DNA of 64,000 nucleotides from JAGTRP01 sp035255045 (GTDB lineage Bacteria; Pseudomonadota; Gammaproteobacteria; Burkholderiales; Rhodocyclaceae): the NCBI GenBank assembly GCA_035255045.1, contig DATFAA010000007.1:1-64000 (forward strand). Reading direction: 5' to 3'. Shown here piece by piece: positions 29,544 to 36,997 of the stretch (the stretch's first letter is position 1; every line of letters starts with the position of its first letter). The position numbers and the translations under genes are program-made. Below the pieces are notes generated by a model. The model worked only from the letters and a program-made list of their open reading frames with translations, searched no databases and was not told where the DNA came from.

Positions 29544-29951
29544 CTAGCGTAACGTGCCCCACTCAAAAGGAGCGTCTTGATAGCCCTGAACACCAAACGA
29601 GCGAATCCATTGGACAAAACGCCCAACTAGCTCAATGTCATCAAAGCAGGAGCAGCCAATGCCGCTCTTGCATACGTTGCGCCCTCGGGAATCGCGTAAA
29701 TCGTTCGGGAAACAAGGGCCACTGCCGCCAAAATAAACGTAATCGTCGCTAATCAAGACACGGTCGACTCTAGTATCGCGGGCTATGTGTTTTGGATTGG
29801 GTGAGCCGTCTGGTTGTGAATGGAATGAATCTCTTTGGGTCCAAGCGGCGCCATTCCCTGCCTTGAAGTAGACATTGTCACCACAGCTCTGTTTCCGGCT
29901 ACCAAACCGATATGGCTTTTTGTTCTGGCCCCACAAACGTCGGCAATGTTA
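29544..29951 (-). pseudogene. N-terminally truncated Nmad2 gene
   Basis: The frame aligns with the C-terminal two-thirds of the Nmad2 protein encoded at 19710: KKPYRFGSRKQSCGDNVYF against KKPLRNGSRVQMLGDNIYH, and VLISDDYVYFGG against VLISNYFIYHGS. The first 70-80 residues, including APNPF and the CTLATCKP-type motif, are absent in all frames. A stop (29949-29951) precedes the homologous region and only a TTG (29936) could start it. It is probably dead, cut at the island's right edge. If expressed it would lead the kinase/TS operon, 164 nt upstream. Confidence 0.65.
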
Positions 29952-30022
29952 ACCACACCGGTCGCCCATCTCAACTGACGTCGCCGGCAGCAATGGCCGA
30001 ATACAGGAAGACCCAGAAACAG

Positions 30023-30050
30023 AAGGCCCGGCAACTGCCGGGCCTTGTTG
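30023..30050. terminator. Bidirectional hairpin terminator
   Basis: AAGGCCCGGC-AACT-GCCGGGCCTT is a perfect 10-bp stem, followed by T-rich text on both strands (TGTTGTTCT plus; TTCTGTTTCTG minus, counted from the stem). It lies downstream of amtB on the minus strand and marks the return to core sequence right of the island. Confidence 0.75.
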
Positions 30051-30060
30051 TTCTAATGTC

Positions 30061-30094
30061 CGACAGACTTTATTCTCGCCCGACAGACTTTATT
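30061..30094. repeat. Two 14-bp direct repeats, 20-bp period
   Basis: CGACAGACTTTATT occurs at 30061-30074 and again at 30081-30094, preceded by TGTC at 30057. TGT followed by spaced CGACA-x-ACTTTATT repeats resembles transposase-binding ends of Tn7-like or Tn5053-type elements. No transposase gene and no matching inverted end is seen in the window, so it may be a lone relic at the edge of the island. Confidence 0.5.
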
Positions 30095-30114
30095 GTTTCC
30101 CATCACAACGACCG

Positions 30115-31317
30115 TTACCAGTTGGATTCCCGCTCCGGGGTCGAAGTGATCTTATGGATGGAGAGGTCGGCGCCGTTGTACTCCTCTTCCTGGTCCAGGC
30201 GCAGGCCAAGGGTGGCCTTGAGGGTGCCGTAGACCGCGGCGCCGCCCACCAGAGCGATGACAATGGCCAGGGCGGTCATGATCAGCTGGGGCATGAAGGA
30301 GATGCCGCCCAGGCCGCCCAGGGCCTTGCTGCCGAAGATGCCGGCCGCGATGCCGCCCCAGGCGCCGCACAGGCCGTGCAGGGGCCAAACGCCGAGGACG
30401 TCGTCGATCTTCCAGCGGTTTTGGGTGAGGGTGAACATGAAGACGAACAGCCCGCCGGCGATGCCGCCCACCGCCAGGGCACCGATCGGGTGCATGAGGT
30501 CGGAACCGGCGCAGACGGCCACTAGGCCGGCCAAGGGGCCGTTGTGGACGAAGCCCGGGTCGTTCTTGCCCAGGATGAGGGCGACCAGGGTGCCGCCCAC
30601 CATGGCCATGAGGGAATTGAGGGCCACCAGGCCGGAAATCTTGTCCAGGGTCTGGGCGCTCATGACGTTGAAGCCGAACCAGCCCACGGTCAGGATCCAG
30701 GCGCCCAGGGCCAGGAAGGGAATGGATGAGGGCGGGTGGGCGGCGATGCCGCCGTCCCGGTGGTAGCGGCCGTGGCGGGCGCCCAGGAGCAGCACCGCCG
30801 GCAGGGCGATCCAGCCGCCCATGGCGTGGACCACGACGGAACCGGCGAAGTCGTGGAACTCCTCGCCGAAGGTGGCCTTGAGCCAGGCCTGGATGCCGAA
30901 GGCCTGGTTCCAGGCGATGCCCTCGAAGAAAGGATAGACGAAGCCCACCAGCAGGAAGGTGGCCGCCAGTTGGGGATGGAACTTGGCGCGCTCGGCGATG
31001 CCGCCCGAGATAATGGCTGGGATGGCGGCGGCGAAGGTCAGGAGGAAGAAGAACTTGGTCAGCTCGAAGCCGTTCTTCGCCATCAGGCTCTCGGCGCCGG
31101 AAAAGAAATTGACGCCATAGGCGATGCTGTAGCCGATGAAGAAATATGCCACGGTCGATATGGCGAAGTCGGACAGGATTTTCACCAGGGCATTGACCTG
31201 GTTCTTCTTCCTGACCGTACCGACCTCGAGAAACGCGAAGCCCGCGTGCATCGCCAGCACCATGATGGCGCCGAGCAGAATGAAAAGAACGTCGCTACCG
31301 GACTTGAGCGCTTCCAT
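30115..31317 (-). CDS. amtB: Ammonium transporter
   Basis: The 400-residue protein has about eleven membrane helices and Amt signatures: LAMHAGFAFLEVGTVRKKN (helix 1-2), FAGSVVVHAMGGWIALP (His of the pore pair), and GALAVGGIAGGLFVF. It conducts ammonia/ammonium into the cell. The ATG at 31317 is chosen because GGAGGT lies directly upstream; the longer frame to 31413 would run through the promoter. There is no cleavable signal peptide before helix 1. glnK is not adjacent. Upstream are a sigma-54 element and one or two NtrC-type sites, consistent with nitrogen-starvation control. Confidence 0.94.
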   Translation of the reverse strand: MEALKSGSDVLFILLGAIMVLAMHAGFAFLEVGTVRKKNQVNALVKILSDFAISTVAYFFIGYSIAYGVNFFSGAESLMAKNGFELTKFFFLLTFAAAIPAIISGGIAERAKFHPQLAATFLLVGFVYPFFEGIAWNQAFGIQAWLKATFGEEFHDFAGSVVVHAMGGWIALPAVLLLGARHGRYHRDGGIAAHPPSSIPFLALGAWILTVGWFGFNVMSAQTLDKISGLVALNSLMAMVGGTLVALILGKNDPGFVHNGPLAGLVAVCAGSDLMHPIGALAVGGIAGGLFVFMFTLTQNRWKIDDVLGVWPLHGLCGAWGGIAAGIFGSKALGGLGGISFMPQLIMTALAIVIALVGGAAVYGTLKATLGLRLDQEEEYNGADLSIHKITSTPERESNW

Positions 31318-31349
31318 GACACCTCCGTATTGATGGACCGGCATCGGCA

Positions 31350-31365
31350 AGCAAGCACTATTCCA
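31350..31365 (-). promoter_or_regulatory. Sigma-54 promoter of amtB
   Basis: The minus-strand text TGGAATAGTGCTTGCT has TGG, GG-N10-GC spacing and TTGCT, with only the CACG block divergent. It lies 33 nt upstream of the amtB ATG, which leaves a start near 31339. Confidence 0.75.
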
Positions 31366-31396
31366 GTGCGAAATCCCATTCAAAATCAGCGATATG

Positions 31397-31434
31397 TCAC
31401 CATACTTGGGCAATCGGCCGCACCCATATGGTGC
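31397..31434 (-). promoter_or_regulatory. NtrC-type activator sites upstream of amtB
   Basis: GCACC-ATATG-GGTGC (minus strand, 31420-31434) matches the NtrC dyad GCACC-N5-GGTGC exactly. A second, weaker copy GCCCA-AGTAT-GGTGA lies at 31397-31411, 23 bp centre to centre, close to two helical turns. Both sit about 65-90 bp upstream of the predicted start, the normal enhancer position. Confidence 0.75.
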
Positions 31435-31472
31435 AGCCGGCCGCCTTTCGCATCATGTCGGTGCGCCGCGCC

Positions 31473-32711
31473 CTACTTGGGGACGGCCTCGGCCGGCAGC
31501 AGGACCCACAGCCGGCCCGGCTGCCGCATGCGCCCGGCCTGCTCCCCGGCCTCCTTGCCGAAGCCCCAGAAGAAATCGGCCCGCACCGCCCCCTTGATGG
31601 CGCCGCCCGTATCCTGGGCGAACATCAGACGGTTGAGGGGCTGGGCTGAATTGGGCCGGGTGGTGGCCAGGAAGACCGGCGCCCCAATGGGAATGGTGCG
31701 GGGATCGACCGCCATGCTCCGTTCTGCAACCAGGGGCACCCCGAGGGAGCCGGACGGGCCATCGTTGTTGTTGGGGGCTTCCCGGAAGAAGACGTAGCTT
31801 GGGTTGGCGTTGAGGACATCGTTGAGCCGGCCCGGATTGGCCCGCCCCCAGGCCTGGATACCCTGCATGGAGGCTTCCTCCAGCTTCAGCTCCCCCCGCT
31901 CCACCAGGAGCCGCCCGATGGACTGGTAGGGATGGCCGTTCTGGTCGGCGTAGGCCAGGCGCACCAGGCTGCCATCCGGCAGCCTGACCCGGCCCGAGCC
32001 CTGGACCTGGAGGAAGAAGTATTCGACCGGATCCTCCACCCACAACAGGGTGCGGGCCGCCAGTGTTTCCTCCCGGGCGACGATCTCGCCGCGGGAGTAG
32101 TAGGGCACCACCTTGTTGCCCACCAGGCGGCCGCGCAGGCGCAGGCTCTTCAGGTCCGGATAGACCTCGCCGAGATCGATGGTGAGCATGTCGTCGGGCA
32201 CCCCCAGCACCGGGGTCGGGTAGGCCTTGCTGCGGTGGCGGCTGCCCTTCAGGAGGGGCTCGTAGTAGCCGGTGATGAGCCCGGTGGCGTTGCCGTCGGC
32301 GGCCACCACGGCATAGGGCTGGAAATTGTCCTCGAAGAAGCGGCGGACCCCGGCGACCCGGCTGCTGTCTAAATTTTTTGCCATATCGCAGACCCGCTTC
32401 CAGGCGGGGCCATGGGGCTTGCTGGCCACTCCGCGGCAGGATTGGAGGAATACCGGCCAGGCGGCTCGCACGTCATCGTCCTTCCAGCCCGGCAGGTCCT
32501 GCCAGTTCGCCGGCTGCAGGGGCTTGGCGGGCGGGAGAACCGGCGTCACCGGCGGGCAGACCGGGCACACCGGGCAGGCTGCCGGCGCCGGACAGGCGGC
32601 GGTCGCCGGGGCTGGCGGCACGGCCGGTCGGGTGGTGGGCACAGGCTGGATTTCGGCACAGCCGGCCAGCACGAATGCCGCCAGAAGGGCCGCCACATGG
32701 AGTTTTTGCAT
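31473..32711 (-). CDS. mltA: Membrane-bound lytic murein transglycosylase A
   Basis: The 412-residue outer-membrane lipoprotein has lipobox LAGC (Cys18) and a Pro/Cys-rich linker (CPVCPVCPP). The MltA double-psi barrel follows (ITGYYEPLLKGSR, YFFLQVQGSGRVRLPDG) and the 3D domain with the catalytic aspartate Asp367 in AQDTGGAIKG. It cleaves peptidoglycan glycan strands, leaving 1,6-anhydroMurNAc ends. The three CPxC units in the linker are unusual. It is divergent from the DUF815 ATPase gene with only 44 nt between the starts. Confidence 0.94.
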   Translation of the reverse strand: MQKLHVAALLAAFVLAGCAEIQPVPTTRPAVPPAPATAACPAPAACPVCPVCPPVTPVLPPAKPLQPANWQDLPGWKDDDVRAAWPVFLQSCRGVASKPHGPAWKRVCDMAKNLDSSRVAGVRRFFEDNFQPYAVVAADGNATGLITGYYEPLLKGSRHRSKAYPTPVLGVPDDMLTIDLGEVYPDLKSLRLRGRLVGNKVVPYYSRGEIVAREETLAARTLLWVEDPVEYFFLQVQGSGRVRLPDGSLVRLAYADQNGHPYQSIGRLLVERGELKLEEASMQGIQAWGRANPGRLNDVLNANPSYVFFREAPNNNDGPSGSLGVPLVAERSMAVDPRTIPIGAPVFLATTRPNSAQPLNRLMFAQDTGGAIKGAVRADFFWGFGKEAGEQAGRMRQPGRLWVLLPAEAVPK

Positions 32712-32755
32712 GGTTTTGGCTAGAGTCTCGAAGTTTTCAAAGTATACCTGCCGTC

Positions 32756-33640
32756 ATGCCCGATCCCCTTCAGATGGAACAACTGCTCGCCCGTTTCGAC
32801 GCCATCCTCGGCCGCCTCGATGCCTTCCTGCCGCCGGCCCCGCCCCCGACCGACTGGCAGGCCGCCGTCGCCTTCCGCTGGCGCAAGACCAACAACCGGG
32901 GCTGGCTGCAGCCGGTCAAGCATCCCCACCCGATCCGCCTCGCCGATCTTCAGGGCGTGGATGACCAGAAGGACCGTATCGTCGCCAACACCCGCCAGTT
33001 CGTGGCCGGCCAGCCGGCCAACAACGCGCTGCTCACCGGCACCCGGGGTTCCGGCAAGTCCTCCCTGGTGAAGGCCGTCCTTAATGAATTCTCCAGCCAG
33101 GGGCTGCGCCTCATCGAGGTGGACAAGAACGACCTGGTGGACCTGCCGGACATCGTGGACCTGGTGGACGGCCGGCCGGAACGTTTCATCATCTTCTGCG
33201 ACGACCTCTCCTTCGAGGCCAACGAAACCGCCTACAAGGCCCTCAAGTCGGTCCTCGACGGCTCGGTGGCGGCGGCGCCGGACAATGTCCTGGTGTATGC
33301 CACCTCGAACCGTCGCCACCTGATGCCAGAGTATTTCTCCGAGAACCTGGAGACCTCCAAGGTCAATGACGAGATCCACCCGGGCGAGGCCATCGAGGAG
33401 AAAATTTCCCTGTCCGAGCGCTTCGGCCTCTGGGTCTCCTTCTATCCCTTCGACCAGGACCACTACCTGGCCATCGTCGCCCACTGGCTGCGCACCTTCG
33501 GCGTCGATGACCAGACCATCGCCGGAGCCGAGCGGGACGCCCTCAACTGGGCCCTCGGCCGCGGCTCCCGCAGCGGCCGGGTGGCCTGGCAGTTCGCCAA
33601 GGACTGGGCCGGCAGCCAGGGTAAGGACGAAGGCCGATGA
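32756..33640 (+). CDS. DUF815 family AAA ATPase
   Basis: The 294-residue protein has Walker A GTRGSGKSS (about 96-104), Walker B FIIFCDDLSF and the arginine-containing segment LVYATSNRRHLMPEY, all diagnostic of DUF815 P-loop ATPases. The true start is the ATG at 32756; the longer open frame upstream overlaps mltA out of frame. The function of the family is unknown. The next gene overlaps by 4 nt (ATGA), so it is co-transcribed with the Nudix/ThiE-like gene. Confidence 0.9.
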   Translation: MPDPLQMEQLLARFDAILGRLDAFLPPAPPPTDWQAAVAFRWRKTNNRGWLQPVKHPHPIRLADLQGVDDQKDRIVANTRQFVAGQPANNALLTGTRGSGKSSLVKAVLNEFSSQGLRLIEVDKNDLVDLPDIVDLVDGRPERFIIFCDDLSFEANETAYKALKSVLDGSVAAAPDNVLVYATSNRRHLMPEYFSENLETSKVNDEIHPGEAIEEKISLSERFGLWVSFYPFDQDHYLAIVAHWLRTFGVDDQTIAGAERDALNWALGRGSRSGRVAWQFAKDWAGSQGKDEGR

Positions 33641-34605
33641 GCGCCGTGGTCGAAGTCGCCGCCGCCGTCATCCTGCGGAACGATGGCCAGGAATTTCTCC
33701 TGGCCCAGCGCCCCGAGGGCAAGGTCTACGCCGGCTATTGGGAATTCCCCGGCGGCAAGGTGGAACCGGGGGAAACCGTGCGGGAAGCCCTGATCCGGGA
33801 ACTGCAGGAGGAGTTGGGCATCACGGCCACCGCCGCCACCCCCTGGCTGACCCGCCAATTCACCTACCCCCACGCCACGGTACGGCTCAATTTCTGGCGG
33901 GTGACCGCCTGGGAGGGGGAAATGGGCATCACCGCGCCCCTGGAGCACAGCGCCGTCGCCTGGCTGCGCTGCGCCGAGGCCCTGGACGAGCCCACCGTCG
34001 CCCCCATCCTGCCGGCCAACGACCCCATCCTCAAGGCTCTGGCCCTGCCGGTGGTGATGGCCATCACCAACATGGAGCAGAACGGCGAGGACGCCGAGCT
34101 GTCCCGCCTGGAGGGAGCGGTGGATAAGGGACTGCGGCTTTTCCAGATCCGCGACAAGGGCCTGCCGGGCGCCGAGCGGGCCTGGTTCGCCCAGGCCGCC
34201 GTCGAGATGGTGCGGGGAAGCGGCGCCCTGGTGCTGGTCAATGACGACGCCGCCCTGGCCCATCGCATCCACGCCGACGGCGTCCACCTGTCGGCGGCCG
34301 CCAGCCGCTATCGCCAGTCCCGCCCGGAAGCCGCCGAGGTGGGTCGATGGATCGGCGCCTCCTGCCACAACGCCGCCGAGTTGGCCCACGCCAACGAACT
34401 CGGCCTCGACTATGCCCTGCTCGGGCCGGTGCTGCCCACCGCCAGTCATCCCGGCATGCCGCACCTGGGCTGGGAAACCTTCGCCGCCCTGGTGGCCGGC
34501 TCGACCATTCCGGTATTCGCCCTGGGGGGGCTGTCCATGGAGATGCTGCCTACGGCCCAGGCCCATGGCGCCCACGGCATTGCCCTGCTGCGCAACTGGC
34601 CCTGA
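33637..34605 (+). CDS. mutT: Nudix hydrolase fused to a thiamine-phosphate-synthase-like domain
   Basis: The 322-residue two-domain protein has an N-terminal MutT-type Nudix domain with the box GGKVEPGETVREALIRELQE continuing EELGI (39-63). A C-terminal ThiE/TenI-like barrel (about 135-322) carries LFQIRDKGL, LVNDDAALAHRIHADGVHL and ALLGPVLPTASHPG. The fusion is common in beta- and gammaproteobacteria and the Nudix half should hydrolyse 8-oxo-dGTP. Whether the barrel is active is unknown; the phosphate-binding texts are largely kept. It converges with yacG. Confidence 0.9.
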   Translation: MSAVVEVAAAVILRNDGQEFLLAQRPEGKVYAGYWEFPGGKVEPGETVREALIRELQEELGITATAATPWLTRQFTYPHATVRLNFWRVTAWEGEMGITAPLEHSAVAWLRCAEALDEPTVAPILPANDPILKALALPVVMAITNMEQNGEDAELSRLEGAVDKGLRLFQIRDKGLPGAERAWFAQAAVEMVRGSGALVLVNDDAALAHRIHADGVHLSAAASRYRQSRPEAAEVGRWIGASCHNAAELAHANELGLDYALLGPVLPTASHPGMPHLGWETFAALVAGSTIPVFALGGLSMEMLPTAQAHGAHGIALLRNWP

Positions 34606-34612
34606 GGGGCTT

Positions 34613-34813
34613 CTACGAGCGGGGCTTGTCCTTGGGCTCCGGAGTCGAATCGGACTCCGGATCGTTGTTTTCGGACGGGATGCGGTAGCTCTCCGACGCC
34701 CAGGCCCCCAGGTCGATGAGCTTGCAGCGCTCGGAGCAGAAGGGGCGCCAGGGATTGTCGGGGGACCAGACGGCATCCTTGCCGCACTGGGGACAGCGGA
34801 CTTTGCGGGCCAT
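34613..34813 (-). CDS. yacG: DNA gyrase inhibitor/zinc-binding protein YacG
   Basis: The 66-residue protein has the YacG zinc site CPQC (7-10) and CSERC (26-30), then IDLGAWASESYRIP, and a disordered acidic tail. YacG binds GyrB and inhibits gyrase in E. coli. The ATG overlaps the zapD stop (TGATG), and the coaE-zapD-yacG order is conserved. Confidence 0.93.
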   Translation of the reverse strand: MARKVRCPQCGKDAVWSPDNPWRPFCSERCKLIDLGAWASESYRIPSENNDPESDSTPEPKDKPRS

Positions 34814-35571
34814 CAGAGATTGCAGAAGGTCAGTTCGAAGCCTACCGGCTGCTCGTGGATCTTGGACTTGGCTTCGCCGGCCGGCGGATTGGTGAAACGG
34901 ATGTTGAGGGCGTACTTGTTGGCGCTGACCTCGGGGATGGCGGCCTCCGAGGAGTTGATGACCACCCTCACCATCTGGGCCGTGCTGCCCCCCAGGTTGA
35001 GCTGGAACTGACCGTTGTTGGCGGTGTAGCTGCGGGGAGAACCGCTGGAGCGCAGCAGTCGCAGGACGATGGCCAGGGCGTCGCGCAGGGGCAGCAGGGG
35101 CCGGGTCCAGCCGGCCAGGGCATCGCGCCGGAAATCGATAGTGCGGTGCAGCCACCAGTGGTAGGAAGGCAGGTCGAATTCGCAGACCCCCCCGGGGATG
35201 GCCGCCCGGCTCTTGATGCCCATGAGCCAGTCGTTTTCCCGCAGATACTGGCCGATCTTGCCGGCCATGGCCAGCAGCGCGGCGGAAGCCTGCTCGATTT
35301 CATAGAGGGCGCCGGACAGCGCCTCTTCGGAAATATCGGGATTGTTGCGGTAGCCAAGGAGGGTCTGGCGCTGGCGCTCCAGTTCCTGGATGAGGTCCAT
35401 CTTGAGGTCGGCGCGGCCGGCCACTTCGAGGATCTCGAACAGGGTCAACAGGGCCACGTGGTGCTCGAGTTCGCCCTCCTGCTTGGCGAAATGGAGGGTC
35501 TTGTCAAAGAGATCCTCCAGGCGCAGCAGCGTGCGAATGCGCTCGTTGAACGGATATTCGTAGGTAATCAC
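34813..35571 (-). CDS. zapD: Cell division protein ZapD
   Basis: The 252-residue protein matches ZapD (YacF/DUF1342) along its whole length: YEYPFNERIRTLLRLEDLF at the N-terminus, HHVALLTLFEILEVAGRADLK, the CEFDLPSYHWWL segment, and the C-terminal beta region. ZapD crosslinks FtsZ filaments through the FtsZ C-terminus. It lies 60 nt after coaE and is coupled to yacG. Confidence 0.93.
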   Translation of the reverse strand: MITYEYPFNERIRTLLRLEDLFDKTLHFAKQEGELEHHVALLTLFEILEVAGRADLKMDLIQELERQRQTLLGYRNNPDISEEALSGALYEIEQASAALLAMAGKIGQYLRENDWLMGIKSRAAIPGGVCEFDLPSYHWWLHRTIDFRRDALAGWTRPLLPLRDALAIVLRLLRSSGSPRSYTANNGQFQLNLGGSTAQMVRVVINSSEAAIPEVSANKYALNIRFTNPPAGEAKSKIHEQPVGFELTFCNL

Positions 35572-35631
35572 GCTATTTGTATCGCCCGGCCCCGGAAAAT
35601 GCCTGAATTCTGAGCCATTTGCAGCAAAAGC

Positions 35632-36255
35632 TCAACACTTAACTTTAGCTTTCCGAACAGAATATTCGGCATAACGCTTGTGCAATTCCGCGACCTGGCA
35701 TTCCAGAAATTCCATCCCGCTGTCGTTTCGGATGACATCGTCGGCAACAGCCAGTCTCGCCGCCCGGCTGGCCTGGGCCGCCATGATGGCCCGCACCTCG
35801 GCCTCGGACAAGCCGCTGCGGGCCATGACCCGGGCCACCTGCACCGCTTCGTCGCAGTCCACCACCAACACCCGGTCGTAGCGCCCCGGCTGGGGCCCTG
35901 ATTCCACCAGCAGCGGGATCGCCAGGATGACGTAGGGCGAGGCGGCGACCCGGCAGCGCTCGGCCGACTCCTGGCGGATGAGGGGATGGAGGATGCCTTC
36001 GAGGCGCCCCCTGGCCTGGGGGTCGGCAAAGACCAGCTGGCGCATGGCCGCCCGGTCGAGGCCGCCGTCCGGGCGCACCACTCCGGGGCCGAAAGCCGCC
36101 GCCAGGGCCGCCATGGCGCCGCCGCCCGGGCCGGTCAGCTCATGGGCGATGGCATCGGTGTCCACTACCGCGATGCCCCGGGCGGCGAAGCGGTCGGCGA
36201 CTGTGGACTTGCCGCTGCCGATGCCGCCGGTGAGGCCGACGACGTAATCGCTCAC
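35632..36255 (-). CDS. coaE: Dephospho-CoA kinase
   Basis: The 207-residue protein has P-loop GGIGSGKS (10-17), DTDAIAHELT, the lid region and IPLLVESG, all typical of CoaE, which phosphorylates the ribose 3'-hydroxyl in the last step of CoA synthesis. In many relatives pilD precedes coaE; here a SPOR-domain gene does, so the pil locus is not attached. The start is the ATG at 36253-36255, 4 nt after the SPOR gene stop. Confidence 0.95.
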   Translation of the reverse strand: MSDYVVGLTGGIGSGKSTVADRFAARGIAVVDTDAIAHELTGPGGGAMAALAAAFGPGVVRPDGGLDRAAMRQLVFADPQARGRLEGILHPLIRQESAERCRVAASPYVILAIPLLVESGPQPGRYDRVLVVDCDEAVQVARVMARSGLSEAEVRAIMAAQASRAARLAVADDVIRNDSGMEFLECQVAELHKRYAEYSVRKAKVKC

Positions 36256-36259
36256 GGTT

Positions 36260-36997
36260 TCACCTGCACTTCTGGGAAAGGATGTCCGGCAGGGCTTCCT
36301 TGGCCGCCGCCACCAGGGCCGCCTGACGGCTGGCCGGCCCTGCGGCCTCGACCGCCTGGAGGGCGTCCTTGCCGATGCGCTGCCCCATCCTGGCGCTGCG
36401 CACGCCCTTGGCCTTGAGCTTGGTCAGCTGTTCGTTGGCGCCGTTCTCGTTGGAGAAGACGCCGAGGGAAATGGCAAAGCGGTTGGGGCCCGCCTCCTGG
36501 ACCACGAAGTAGTCGGTGACCCCCAGGCGCTTCAGTTCCCCGGCCTTGCGGTCAGCTTCTACCTTGGTAGAGAGCGGCGGGATGAAGACCCACCAGCCCG
36601 CCCCTTCCACCGGGGTGGCGCGGCGCTCTACCTTGAAGTCGGCGAATTTCGCCTCCACCAGGCTGGACAGCCGGTTGGCCTCGGCCGCCGTCAGTTCGCT
36701 CCAGACCAGGCAGGCCTGGGGCCCCGGCGCCGGGGCCGGGGCCGGAGCGGGGGCTTCGGCCACGGGCTCCTTCTCGACCGGCTCGGCTTCCTTCTCCGCC
36801 GGCTGCGGCTCGGGCATCTTCTTCGTCCCATCCGCAGCGGCGGGCGGTTCGCCCCGGGCCACCACCCGGATGCGCTCCGGATGGACCTGCTGCTCGATGC
36901 GGCCCGCGTCCGGGTTCTCCGGCCGGCCGAAATAGCCCTCGGCGTAGGCGAAGAACAGGACGTTGGCGAGAACGAGGACGAAGACGAGAGGCTTCAT
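36260..36997 (-). CDS. SPOR-domain membrane protein
   Basis: The 245-residue protein has one N-terminal membrane helix (LVFVLVLANVLFFAYA) and a Glu/Pro/Ala-rich periplasmic spacer (about 50-95). A C-terminal SPOR-like domain (about 130-210; WWVFIPPLSTKVEADRKAGE, RFAISLGVFSNENGA) would bind denuded peptidoglycan at division sites. The start overlaps the TrpB-like stop (ATGA). Location beside zapD and coaE supports a cell-envelope or division role. Confidence 0.87.
   Translation of the reverse strand: MKPLVFVLVLANVLFFAYAEGYFGRPENPDAGRIEQQVHPERIRVVARGEPPAAADGTKKMPEPQPAEKEAEPVEKEPVAEAPAPAPAPAPGPQACLVWSELTAAEANRLSSLVEAKFADFKVERRATPVEGAGWWVFIPPLSTKVEADRKAGELKRLGVTDYFVVQEAGPNRFAISLGVFSNENGANEQLTKLKAKGVRSARMGQRIGKDALQAVEAAGPASRQAALVAAAKEALPDILSQKCR

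Noticed and set aside
18715..30022. Prophage
   Set aside because: No integrase, terminase, capsid, tail or lysis gene is visible in the island, although several of its enzymes have phage relatives.
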